A DNA stretch of 64,000 bases from Bacteroidota bacterium. Lineage in GTDB: Bacteria > Bacteroidota > Bacteroidia > Flavobacteriales > Weeksellaceae. Positions 54,638 through 62,751 of the stretch are shown piece after piece. Where the stretch lies: contig JAEWOS010000016.1 of the NCBI GenBank assembly GCA_023460855.1, positions 1 to 64,000 of the forward strand, given 5' to 3'. The translations under genes were made by a program, and so were the position numbers. The number at the start of each line of letters is the position of its first letter. Within the stretch, counting starts at the first letter, position 1. The notes under the pieces were generated by a model, which saw nothing but the letters and a program-made list of their open reading frames with translations, was not told where the DNA came from and ran no database searches.

Positions 54638-55996
54638 ATGGAACACTACAATGTAGAACAGAAAATTCAGGAGTTCGTAGCCAAAATTGAGGCGAAAAAT
54701 CCTAATGAACCTGAATTTCTTCAGGCCGTGAAAGAAGTGGCGGTTACGGTAATACCGTTTATCGCTACCAGAAAGGAATACAACGGCATGAAACTCCTTG
54801 AAAGGATGGCTGAAGCTGAAAGAATTGTAATTTTCCGTGTGCCGTGGGTTGATGATAAAGGCGAAATTCAGGTAAACAGAGGATTCAGAATCCAGATGAA
54901 TTCTGCGATCGGTCCGTACAAAGGCGGTATCCGGTTCCATCCTACCGTAAATCTTTCTGTATTGAAATTTTTAGCTTTTGAACAGGTTTTCAAAAATTCC
55001 CTGACCACGCTTCCGATGGGAGGCGGAAAAGGAGGTGCTGATTTTGATCCTCAGGGAAAATCAGATATGGAAATCATGAGATTCTGTCAGGCATTTATGA
55101 CAGAACTCTGCAAGCATATCGGTCCTGAAACCGATGTTCCTGCCGGTGATATCGGTGTTGGAGCAAGAGAAATCGGATATCTTTTTGGCCAATATAAGAA
55201 AGTAAGAAATGAGTTCACCGGAGTTCTTACCGGAAAAGGTCTTGCTTACGGTGGTTCATTGATCCGTCCTGAAGCTACAGGTTACGGCGTTGTATATTTT
55301 GCAGAGCAAATGCTTAAAACAACCGGTGACAGCATTGAAGGTAAAACTGCTGCTGTTTCAGGATTTGGAAATGTAGCGTGGGGTGTGATCAAGAAATTCA
55401 CGGAGCTTGGCGGAAAAGTGGTAACTATTTCCGGTCCTGATGGTTATATATATGATGAAGAAGGCATTAATGGAGAAAAAATTGAATATCTGCTGGAACT
55501 GAGAGCAAGCGGAAACAACAGAGCTGCAGATTACGTACAGCGTTTCCCTAACGCGAAATTTGTCGCAGGTAAAAGACCTTGGGAAGTAAAATGTGACGTA
55601 GCTTTCCCTTCTGCAACGCAAAATGAACTCGATATAGAAGATGCAAAGCATCTGGTTGCAAATGGTTGTATGTGCGTAACCGAAGCAGCGAATATGCCTT
55701 CTACACTTGAAGCGATCAACTATTTCCTGGACAACAAGGTTCTCTTCAGTCCGGGTAAAGCTTCCAACGCAGGTGGTGTTGCTACTTCCGGTCTGGAAAT
55801 GACGCAGAATTCCATCCGTTTGAACTGGACTTCAGAAGAAGTGGATGCAAGGCTGAAAGACATCATGGTTGGTATTCACAAAGCCTGTCGCGATTACGGA
55901 CGTGAAGAAGATGGTTATGTAAACTATGTAAAAGGTGCAAACATCGCCGGATTCGTGAAAGTTGCTGAAGCAATGCTTGCGCAGGGAGTTGTGTAA
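54638..55996 (+). CDS. gdhA: NADP-type glutamate dehydrogenase
   Basis: Hexameric glutamate dehydrogenase (452 aa) that makes glutamate from 2-oxoglutarate and ammonium. Key segments are GPYKGGIRFHPTV, PMGGGKGGADFDP with the catalytic Lys, the PAGDIGVGAREIGYL Asp region, and the dinucleotide fold GFGNVAWGVIKK. The length and sequence fit the 450-aa assimilatory class. It is a single-gene unit between a perfect promoter and a strong bidirectional terminator. Confidence 0.96.
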   Translation: MEHYNVEQKIQEFVAKIEAKNPNEPEFLQAVKEVAVTVIPFIATRKEYNGMKLLERMAEAERIVIFRVPWVDDKGEIQVNRGFRIQMNSAIGPYKGGIRFHPTVNLSVLKFLAFEQVFKNSLTTLPMGGGKGGADFDPQGKSDMEIMRFCQAFMTELCKHIGPETDVPAGDIGVGAREIGYLFGQYKKVRNEFTGVLTGKGLAYGGSLIRPEATGYGVVYFAEQMLKTTGDSIEGKTAAVSGFGNVAWGVIKKFTELGGKVVTISGPDGYIYDEEGINGEKIEYLLELRASGNNRAADYVQRFPNAKFVAGKRPWEVKCDVAFPSATQNELDIEDAKHLVANGCMCVTEAANMPSTLEAINYFLDNKVLFSPGKASNAGGVATSGLEMTQNSIRLNWTSEEVDARLKDIMVGIHKACRDYGREEDGYVNYVKGANIAGFVKVAEAMLAQGVV

Positions 55997-56019
55997 GGCT
56001 ACTTACAGGATAAAAAAAA

Positions 56020-56050
56020 CAAAAGCACTGAAAATTTCAGTGCTTTTTGT
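56020..56050. terminator. Bidirectional terminator between gdhA and the M56 gene
   Basis: A 12 bp stem AAAAGCACTGAA/TTCAGTGCTTTT (56021-56032 with 56036-56047) has a 3-base loop, A residues before it and T residues after it, between convergent genes. Confidence 0.92.
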
Positions 56051-56071
56051 TTGGAAAGCTGCGTTGATTTC

Positions 56072-57493
56072 TTACTGAAAATTCATTGTGATCGGCAGTT
56101 TAAGTGTGTAATCTACAGGTTTGCCGTCTTTCGTCGCCGGTTTCCATTTCTCTGTCATTGCCTTTGAAACAGCATCCTGCACAGCATTCATCATATCATT
56201 GTCTTTAAAATCAAAAAACAAATCGGGATACGGATAAGAAGCAGGAACTGTAATCCATACTGTTCCCCCAAAGTTTCCTTTCTTGCCCTTCATTTTCGAA
56301 AAATTAAAATTTTCACCAATCGCTCTGCGTAACATTTCAAGACCTCCGGGATATTCAGCAGGAATCACTTCCGTTTCCTGCTCCATTTTCAGCGCTTCTG
56401 CATTATTTACTGTCTGGATTTCTGCTACATTGACAGTAGCTTCGTTTGCTTTTACTTTCTTAGGCCTTATTGTATCCGTTGATGGCTGCGGATGTTCAGA
56501 AACAATCTGTTCCTTTGCCGGAGTTTGAATCTGAACAGCAGGGCTTGGCAATGACGAAGCTGTTTTCGTTCTGATTGCGGTTTTTTCTCCTGTAATTACA
56601 GCTTTTGGCAAGGCATTTACTTCCGTTTTATTTTGAATAATCTGCGCCGGAATTTTATCCGCGAAAGCGAAAAACAGCAGACCAGCAATTGGCAAAGTAC
56701 TCAGTGAAATCCACGAATCAAACTGCTTTTGAGGGGTGTTCATCATCTTAAATCTTTTTTTAGTGTTGTTAATATTAAATGAATTGGTCAGCGGAGAATT
56801 ATTTGCAGCCAGATTTTTGAACAGAAGATTCTGATACTCTTTCACAGAAATTCCCTGATTCAAAACAGCGTCATCTGCGAGAAATTCGTGATTGGTGAGG
56901 ATGGCTTTTCTATAAAAATAAAAGGCAGGATTAAACCAGAAAAATACCAGTGCTAATTGAGTAAAGATCAGATCAATACTGTGTTTCTGACGGACATGTA
57001 CCGCTTCATGTCGGATGATTTGATAATCAATTTTATCAGCTTCATAATCCTGTCTGTTCAGGAAAATATTATTTAAGAAACTGTGTGGTGTTACACGGTC
57101 GTTAAGCAGAATCAGCGAAAAATTCTCCAGATTTCTTTTTTCACCTTTAAATATTTGTTTTCGGATTATATACAGGCTTCTGAAAAATCTGATCAACAAA
57201 AATAAAGTGACCACCGAATAACAAAGATAAATCAGCTTTTCTGCATCATAAAATTTTGCTTGGGGTGTAATAGCTGAACCATTCACAGCGATAAATTCGG
57301 AGGCCGCTTCAGTTGCTGATATAATCTGCACACCGTAAGGAATGTTTACCAGCGGCACAACGATCGAAAATACAAGTGCTGCGATCAGATAAAATCTGTT
57401 GAAATGGAGTGTTTTATGTTTTTCAAGAATCAAAAAGTAAACACCCAGCATCATAGTAGAGCACACGATTAATTTAATAATATAGGTTTCCAT
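56072..57493 (-). CDS. BlaR1-like M56 metallopeptidase with TonB-like C-terminus
   Basis: Membrane protein (473 aa): four helices around a cytoplasmic zinc protease domain with HEAVH at 162-166 and NHEFLADD as the third-ligand region. This is the M56/BlaR1 architecture, but without a penicillin-binding sensor. The C-terminal 300 residues hold a Thr/Pro/Lys-rich linker and a degenerate TonB C-terminal-like domain (PAEYPGGLEMLRRAIGEN to LPITMNFQ). By analogy the protease inactivates the BlaI-like repressor encoded upstream, whose stop overlaps its ATG by one base. The stimulus is unknown. Confidence 0.88.
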   Translation of the reverse strand: METYIIKLIVCSTMMLGVYFLILEKHKTLHFNRFYLIAALVFSIVVPLVNIPYGVQIISATEAASEFIAVNGSAITPQAKFYDAEKLIYLCYSVVTLFLLIRFFRSLYIIRKQIFKGEKRNLENFSLILLNDRVTPHSFLNNIFLNRQDYEADKIDYQIIRHEAVHVRQKHSIDLIFTQLALVFFWFNPAFYFYRKAILTNHEFLADDAVLNQGISVKEYQNLLFKNLAANNSPLTNSFNINNTKKRFKMMNTPQKQFDSWISLSTLPIAGLLFFAFADKIPAQIIQNKTEVNALPKAVITGEKTAIRTKTASSLPSPAVQIQTPAKEQIVSEHPQPSTDTIRPKKVKANEATVNVAEIQTVNNAEALKMEQETEVIPAEYPGGLEMLRRAIGENFNFSKMKGKKGNFGGTVWITVPASYPYPDLFFDFKDNDMMNAVQDAVSKAMTEKWKPATKDGKPVDYTLKLPITMNFQ

Positions 57494-57867
57494 TATAATT
57501 TTTTTTCTTCAATGGCATTTTCTATGATCTCTTTAATCTCCTCGAGTTCTGCAGTCGTCAGTTTCGCGTTTGCTGTAAAAAATGATGCAAACTGCGGCAC
57601 TGAATCATTAAAAAAACGGCCTATCAAACCCTTCATTTCATGTGTGAAATAGCTTCCTTTTTCAATCAGGGGATAATACTCCCTGGAATTACCATAGAGT
57701 TTATAGCTCACCATTTTTTTGTTTTGCATTCTTTTTAATAAAGTAGCCACCGTACTTGCGGCAGGTTTCGGATCCGGTACAGCTTCGAGAATATCTTTCA
57801 TAAAAGCCTTTTCCTTTTCCCATAATACATCCATGATCGATTTTTCAGCTTCTGTCAACTTATCCAT
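57493..57867 (-). CDS. BlaI/MecI-family transcriptional repressor
   Basis: Winged-helix repressor (124 aa) starting MDKLTEAEKSIMDVLWEKEKAFMKDILE, with recognition-helix region PAASTVATLLKRMQNKKMVSYK and a C-terminal dimerisation helix. It is likely autoregulated through the TACAnnTGTA operator that overlaps its promoter. It is translationally coupled to the M56 protease gene (TAATG overlap), the standard BlaI/BlaR1-type pair. In Bacteroidota such pairs commonly control functions other than beta-lactamase, and no beta-lactamase lies next to it here. Confidence 0.93.
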   Translation of the reverse strand: MDKLTEAEKSIMDVLWEKEKAFMKDILEAVPDPKPAASTVATLLKRMQNKKMVSYKLYGNSREYYPLIEKGSYFTHEMKGLIGRFFNDSVPQFASFFTANAKLTTAELEEIKEIIENAIEEKKL

Positions 57868-57870
57868 TTC

Positions 57871-57923
57871 TACAATATTATATTTTCTTCTACAAATGTA
57901 GAACTTAAATTTAGTTGTGCAAA
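57871..57923 (-). promoter_or_regulatory. Promoter and BlaI-type operator of the blaI-M56 operon
   Basis: On the minus strand, TTTG (57923-57920), 19 bases and TACATTTG (57900-57893) match the promoter consensus exactly. TACAAATGTA (57891-57900) is a perfect TACAnnTGTA operator lying on the -7 box, and an imperfect second copy (TACAATATTA, 57871-57880) follows 20 bases downstream, nearer the ATG. A bound repressor would block polymerase directly. Confidence 0.78.
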
Positions 57924-57978
57924 TTTTTTCGCGAATTTTTTTGCCTCGGTATTATTCGTTATTTCTTCGCGGATTTCA

Positions 57979-57986
57979 TACTTTTG
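57979..57986 (+). promoter_or_regulatory. -7 promoter box for the TPP riboswitch transcript
   Basis: TACTTTTG matches TAnnTTTG. At the right distance upstream (20 bases) is TTCG, a one-mismatch -33 box. Transcription would begin near 57992, just ahead of the aptamer. Confidence 0.6.
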
Positions 57987-57999
57987 CACCACCAAAATT

Positions 58000-58069
58000 T
58001 AAGGGGTGCTGCATTTTTGCGGCTGAGATTATACCCAATGAACCTGGAACAGGTAATGCTGTTTAGGGA
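58000..58069 (+). promoter_or_regulatory. TPP (thiamin pyrophosphate) riboswitch
   Basis: The THI-box core is clear: AGGGGTGC at 58002-58009, a short P3 stem, GGCTGAGA at 58021-58028, TACCC at 58032-58036, GAACCTG at 58040-58046, then CAGGTAATGC and TTTAGGGA closing the element. These are the conserved pyrimidine- and pyrophosphate-binding parts of the TPP aptamer. About 120 bases separate it from the receptor ATG, and they contain a long stem ATATAACAA/TTGTTATAT (58076-58084 with 58133-58141) that may form part of the switch. High TPP should repress the receptor. Confidence 0.94.
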
Positions 58070-58190
58070 TTGTACATATAACAAAATGAAAATTATTGCG
58101 GTGCGCATCAATGCTCGCTGCTGATTAACAACTTGTTATATCATTTTAATCGCCCCTTTTATTCAAATAAATTCTAAAAAATTTAAAAGA

Positions 58191-60299
58191 ATGAAAGGAT
58201 TTTTTATTTTCGGACTTTGCGTAAGTCCCGTTGCATTTTATGCACAAACTGATCAGGACACCATCCGTGAAGCCACGATTGAAGCGGTGTCTTTTACCAA
58301 AAGGCTTCCTGTAGCCAAAGAAATCATTAATGTAGAACGGGATCTCGGTTCCAAAAATCTCGGACAGGACCTGCCAATTCTGCTGAAAAACCAGACTGCC
58401 GTGATTTCCACTTCCGATGCAGGAAACGGCGTCGGTTATACCGGTTTCAGAATTCGCGGCGTTGGCGGAACTTCCATCAATGTGATGATGAACGGGGTTC
58501 CGTACAACGATGCCGAATCGCAGGGAACTTTCTTTGTGGACGTTCCGGATCTTACCAGTTCCGCTTCGCAGATTATCATTCAGCGCGGGGTCGGAACTTC
58601 TTCGAACGGTGTTTCCGCATTTGGAGCAAGCGTCAATATTCTCTCCAAAAATCCGGAAGAAGAATTTTATATCCGGTCCGACAACAGCTACGGATCATTC
58701 TACACCTACAAATATTCAGCAGAAGTCGGAAGCGGAAAAATTGCAAATGATAAACTTTCGCTGATGGCGCGCTACACAAAAATTCATTCCGATGGTTACA
58801 TCGACCGTGCATCGTCTGATCTCGATTCCTATAACTTCACCGCGCTTTGGGAAGAACAGCGCTCTAAATTCAGGATGATGGCTTTTGGAGGTAAAGAAAA
58901 AACGTATCAGGCGTGGAACGGTATTGACAAAAAAACCTGGGAAGAAAATCCGCGGTTCAATTATTCCGGTGCTATTTACGATGAGAACTGGGAAAATATT
59001 GTAGGATTTTACGATAACGAAACAGACAATTACCGGCAGAATCATTTTCAGTTTCTCTGGGAACAGTTGCTTGGCGAGCAGTGGCGACTGGAAACCACAG
59101 CCCATTACACTTTAGGCAAAGGTTTTTACGAAAATTATAAGCAGGGTGATCCTTTTGAGCGTTACAATCTGGAAAATCAGGGAACAGTAGAGTATTCTGA
59201 TTTTATCAGAAAAAAATGGCTCGACAATGATTTTTACGGAATAGTAACCAATCTCTACGGAAGAGCAGGCATTGCAGAACTGAATTTCGGTGCGGTAGCC
59301 AATAATTATATCGGCTATCATTACGGCGATGTGAGCGGCGTATACTATCCTTCAATTCAGGATCACGAATATTATAGAAACAGATCTGTAAAAACCGAAT
59401 ATGCCGGATTTGCGAAAGGAATTTTTAAGCTGAACAGAATTGAACTCTTCGGGGATCTGCAGGCAAGATCAATCCAGTATTCTACTCGGATTATTCAGCA
59501 GGGTGACTATGAAGGAATGGAGATGAACAGAAACTGGAATTTCTTTAATCCAAAAGCCGGAATCAGCTACAATATCGGTAACGGGAAAGTTTACCTGTCC
59601 TATGCAAAAGCGAGCCGTGAGCCAAACCGAGATGATCTTTTCGCAAACCCGGAAACTCAGGCTGAAACGCTGCACGATTTTGAAGCCGGGGTTGAAAAAA
59701 ATTTCGGCAGCAACTTTTCTGTGGCAGCAAATGCGTATCTGATGAACTATGTTAATCAGCTGGTTTTAACAGGTGAGATCAATGATGTCGGTGCGTTTAT
59801 CCGCTCAAATTCCGGGAAATCCTATCGCGCCGGGATTGAATTTTCTGCTCTCGGTAAAATTACGCCACAATGGCAAATTTCGGGTAATCTCGCACTCAGC
59901 AAAAATGAAAACCGCGATTTTATAAGTGAAGCTGATGGAACCGTTCTGGAATACGGGCGTACCCCAATTTCGTTCTCGCCGGAAACTGTTGCCAATTTGC
60001 TGGTAAGGTACAGTCCGGTACAGAATTTTAGCATCGGTCTGCAGAATCAGTATGTCGGAAGCCAGTATCTCGACAACACCGGAAATGAAAACAGCCGCCT
60101 TCCGGATTATTTCCTTACAGACCTGAATGCGCAGTACACGTTGAAATTAAGAAGAACCGACGTAGATCTGAAACTCCTTATCAATAACCTGCTCGATAAA
60201 AAATATGTAAACAATGGATTTATGTACGGTACAGATCCTTATTATTTTGCGCAGGCCGGAATTAATTTTCTTTTTGGAGTGAGTTTCAAATTTAAATAA
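58191..60299 (+). CDS. TonB-dependent outer-membrane receptor, probably for thiamin or a precursor
   Basis: TonB-dependent receptor (702 aa) with signal peptide MKGFFIFGLCVSPVAFYAQ, a plug domain at about 45-160 (GYTGFRIRGVGGTSINVMMNGVPYNDAESQ, then SASQIIIQRGVGTSSNG) and a 22-strand-type barrel ending in the aromatic INFLFGVSFKFK. Regulation by the TPP riboswitch upstream implies uptake of thiamin or a thiamin derivative. TPP-controlled TonB receptors of this type have been predicted and studied in Bacteroidota. No inner-membrane permease (PnuT-like) or thiamin kinase follows. Confidence 0.92.
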   Translation: MKGFFIFGLCVSPVAFYAQTDQDTIREATIEAVSFTKRLPVAKEIINVERDLGSKNLGQDLPILLKNQTAVISTSDAGNGVGYTGFRIRGVGGTSINVMMNGVPYNDAESQGTFFVDVPDLTSSASQIIIQRGVGTSSNGVSAFGASVNILSKNPEEEFYIRSDNSYGSFYTYKYSAEVGSGKIANDKLSLMARYTKIHSDGYIDRASSDLDSYNFTALWEEQRSKFRMMAFGGKEKTYQAWNGIDKKTWEENPRFNYSGAIYDENWENIVGFYDNETDNYRQNHFQFLWEQLLGEQWRLETTAHYTLGKGFYENYKQGDPFERYNLENQGTVEYSDFIRKKWLDNDFYGIVTNLYGRAGIAELNFGAVANNYIGYHYGDVSGVYYPSIQDHEYYRNRSVKTEYAGFAKGIFKLNRIELFGDLQARSIQYSTRIIQQGDYEGMEMNRNWNFFNPKAGISYNIGNGKVYLSYAKASREPNRDDLFANPETQAETLHDFEAGVEKNFGSNFSVAANAYLMNYVNQLVLTGEINDVGAFIRSNSGKSYRAGIEFSALGKITPQWQISGNLALSKNENRDFISEADGTVLEYGRTPISFSPETVANLLVRYSPVQNFSIGLQNQYVGSQYLDNTGNENSRLPDYFLTDLNAQYTLKLRRTDVDLKLLINNLLDKKYVNNGFMYGTDPYYFAQAGINFLFGVSFKFK

Positions 60300-60315
60300 A
60301 AGGCTGATTTACAAT

Positions 60316-60361
60316 AAAAAAGGAATTGCAAACTGAAGAATCGGCGCGTAATTCCTTTTTT
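60316..60361 (+). terminator. Terminator of the TonB receptor gene
   Basis: AAAAAAGGAATT/AATTCCTTTTTT (60316-60327 with 60350-60361) forms a 12 bp stem with a 22-base loop, and further T residues follow after one G. The -33 box of the next promoter overlaps its T tail. Confidence 0.82.
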
Positions 60362-60389
60362 GTTTTTCGGGTAAAAGCATGTAAATTTG
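60359..60389 (+). promoter_or_regulatory. Promoter of the HU-domain/thioesterase genes
   Basis: TTTG (60359-60362), a 19-base spacer and TAAATTTG (60382-60389) match the Bacteroidota consensus exactly, seven bases before the ATG at 60397. The leader must therefore be extremely short. Confidence 0.78.
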
Positions 60390-60396
60390 CGCCCTC

Positions 60397-61176
60397 ATGA
60401 GAATTGCAGATTACATACTGGAATATCTGTCGAAAAACGGTTCTGTCCAGGTTCCTGAATTTGGCGAATTTCTACTCGAAGATGTTGGAGCACAGTTCGA
60501 TGCAGAGACGAAGAAATTCCTTCCTCCTGCAAAACTGATTACGTTCCGGTCCGATTACCTGGCAGAGAATTCCGGCTTTAGCAGTTTTTTGTCCGAAAAG
60601 GAAAGAATTCCAGCCGAATCAGCTCTTACTGAAATCCGAAAACAGACAGATTTCTGGAAACAGAAACTTGCTGCAGGTGAAGAACTGGAAATTGCAGGAA
60701 TCGGGACATTTTATCAGGGCGAAACACTGAATTTCTCCGGAAACCGGGTAGAAAAAACAACACCGGATTATTACGGACTCGAGGAAATCGCGCTGAACGA
60801 TATCAAAAAACCGGGAAAAGGCGCTGTTGTCCAGGTAAACAGTGAATCAGAAAACGGCGACTATAAGTTTAACCGCAGTATTCTCTGGATTTTTCTGATC
60901 ATTATTCCGGTTGCCGCACTTGCTTTTCTGGCAGTAACGCAACATGAAAGAATTTTTGGAAAAAAATCATTTGACGATTTATCGGTGAAAACTTCTACAC
61001 ACCGCATTCCGGCTGACACCGTGAAAACGGATTCTCTGCAGCAAAAAGTATCGGACAGCCTGAAAGCAGACAGTATTCAGAAATTAAATGCGGTACCCGT
61101 TGCTGTAAAGAAAAAAATCGCTAAACCACGTAAGAAGAACAACAGAAAATACACCAGTAATCAATGGAAAAAGTGA
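60397..61176 (+). CDS. HU-CCDC81-like domain protein with a membrane anchor
   Basis: Protein (259 aa) with an N-terminal HU-like double domain (MRIADYILEYLSKNGSVQVPEFGEFLLED and later LAAGEELEIAGIGTFYQG), a membrane helix (ILWIFLIIIPVAALAFLAV, about 163-181) and a Ser/Asp/Lys-rich tail ending in a strongly basic stretch. Related Bacteroidota proteins often end in a SPOR domain that binds septal peptidoglycan; none is visible here. A link between nucleoid and envelope is a possible role, inferred only. It overlaps the thioesterase gene by 13 bases. Confidence 0.8.
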   Translation: MRIADYILEYLSKNGSVQVPEFGEFLLEDVGAQFDAETKKFLPPAKLITFRSDYLAENSGFSSFLSEKERIPAESALTEIRKQTDFWKQKLAAGEELEIAGIGTFYQGETLNFSGNRVEKTTPDYYGLEEIALNDIKKPGKGAVVQVNSESENGDYKFNRSILWIFLIIIPVAALAFLAVTQHERIFGKKSFDDLSVKTSTHRIPADTVKTDSLQQKVSDSLKADSIQKLNAVPVAVKKKIAKPRKKNNRKYTSNQWKK

Positions 61177-61676
61177 AAAAAGCCAGCGAGTCGCTGACGG
61201 TGATGACCAATATCGTTCTGCCGAATGAAACAAACTCGCTACGGAATCTGTTTGGTGGCGAACTGCTCGCAAAAATGGACCGGTGCGCTTCAATTTCAGC
61301 GGCGAGACACTGCGCAAGACGTGTGGTAACAGCTTCTGTAAACCATGTTTCGTTCAATCATCCGATTCCGGAAGCAGGAATTGTGGTGCTGGAATCCAAA
61401 GTTTCCAGAGCTTTTTCAACTTCGATGGAAATTTATGTAGATGTTTGGCTCGATGATCCGATTGCCGGAAAAAAAATACACACCAACGAAGGCATTTACA
61501 CTTTTGTTGCCGTGGACGAATACAACAAACCGGTGCCAATTCCAAAGATGGAACCGGAAACCGACGTGGAAAAAGAACGTTTTGATGCAGCGCTTCGCCG
61601 TAAGGAGCTTTCCCTGATTCTTTCCGGTCGTATGAAAGCCGAGGAATCCGTGGAACTGCGCAAACTTTTCTGCTAG
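61164..61676 (+). CDS. Hotdog acyl-CoA thioesterase (YciA/ACOT type)
   Basis: Acyl-CoA thioesterase (170 aa) with the YciA-like start MTNIVLPNETNSLRNLFGGELLAKMDRCAS, where Asn and Asp of the hotdog active site lie in NxxxxxFGGxLLxxMD, and the second strand block VVTASVNHVSFNHPI. It hydrolyses acyl-CoA esters, which may limit CoA sequestration. The 13-base overlap with the HU-domain gene implies translational coupling but no obvious functional link. Confidence 0.9.
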   Translation: MEKVKKASESLTVMTNIVLPNETNSLRNLFGGELLAKMDRCASISAARHCARRVVTASVNHVSFNHPIPEAGIVVLESKVSRAFSTSMEIYVDVWLDDPIAGKKIHTNEGIYTFVAVDEYNKPVPIPKMEPETDVEKERFDAALRRKELSLILSGRMKAEESVELRKLFC

Positions 61677-61699
61677 CAGAATAATTTTCAACCGTTCTG

Positions 61700-62638
61700 A
61701 TGCGAATCCTTCAGCTGGACCATAATCATCCGCTCATTTCCGAACAGCTCACTCAGCGAGGATTTACAGTTGAGGAAGATCACCATTCAACGTACGACCA
61801 GGTTCTTCAGAAAATTCACCTTTATGACGGTATTATCATCCGCAGCAGAATTCCGGTGGACTTTAATTTCTTGCAGAAAGCTAAAAATCTGAAGTTCATT
61901 GGAAGAGTCGGCGCGGGAATGGAAAACATCGATGTTGCAGCGGCAGAACATTTAGGCATAAAACTTTTTCACGCACCTGAAGGCAACCGCGATTCGCTGG
62001 CAGAACATGTTCTGGGAATGCTGCTTTTGCTGATACACCGCCTCAGAATTTCCAGCAATGAAGTAAGAAACGGAATCTGGCTTCGCGAAGAAAACCGCGG
62101 CGATGAAATCATGGGAAAAACCGTCGGACTGATTGGATACGGAAATATGGGGAAAGCCGTTGCGAAACGGTTCAGCGGATTCGGATGTGAAGTTATTTTT
62201 CATGATATTCTTCCAGATTTAGGTGATCAGTACGCAACTCAGGTCAGTCTGGAAGAACTCCAAGAAAATGCAGATATCATCAGTCTCCATATTCCGCTAA
62301 CCACCGAAACACATCATATAATTGATGATACGTTTATCAACACCGTAAAAAAACCATTTTATTTGGTCAACACTTCACGCGGAAAAAATGTTGAAACTAA
62401 AAGTTTAGTTGAGGGTCTTATATCCGGGAAAATTAAAGGCGCAGCGCTCGATGTTTTAGAATTTGAAACCTCATCTTTCGAAAAAATTGAAGTCACAAAT
62501 CGTGATCTGGAGTTTTTGCTGAATTCAGAACAGGTACTGATCACGCCACATATCGCAGGCTGGACGCATCAAAGCAAAGAAAAACTCGCGCAGGTAATCG
62601 TAAATAAAATTCTGGACGAATTTACAGAACAACAATAA
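61700..62638 (+). CDS. D-2-hydroxyacid dehydrogenase (phosphoglycerate dehydrogenase-like)
   Basis: NAD-dependent D-2-hydroxyacid dehydrogenase (312 aa) with the NAD fold GLIGYGNMGKAVAKR, the catalytic Arg in NTSRGKNVETK, Glu near DVLEFE and His in LITPHIAGWTH. The N-terminal half is of the SerA type (IGRVGAGMENIDVAAAE). It has no C-terminal ACT domain. 3-Phosphoglycerate oxidation for serine synthesis is one candidate; glycerate or lactate are others. The gene starts 23 bases after the thioesterase stop. Confidence 0.88.
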   Translation: MRILQLDHNHPLISEQLTQRGFTVEEDHHSTYDQVLQKIHLYDGIIIRSRIPVDFNFLQKAKNLKFIGRVGAGMENIDVAAAEHLGIKLFHAPEGNRDSLAEHVLGMLLLLIHRLRISSNEVRNGIWLREENRGDEIMGKTVGLIGYGNMGKAVAKRFSGFGCEVIFHDILPDLGDQYATQVSLEELQENADIISLHIPLTTETHHIIDDTFINTVKKPFYLVNTSRGKNVETKSLVEGLISGKIKGAALDVLEFETSSFEKIEVTNRDLEFLLNSEQVLITPHIAGWTHQSKEKLAQVIVNKILDEFTEQQ

Positions 62639-62751
62639 GTTTCAAGGATTAAAGCAATGCAGGATGCTGTTAAAAAAGTCTTAAAAACAGTTTCCTGAAA
62701 TTCATCTTCCTCTGTTTTTACTAAATTGCTGCTCCTTTTTACATTATTTTA

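Noticed and set aside
57915..58124. 69-codon frame upstream of the TonB receptor
   Set aside because: It spans the promoter and the TPP aptamer; the sequence is explained by RNA structure, not coding.
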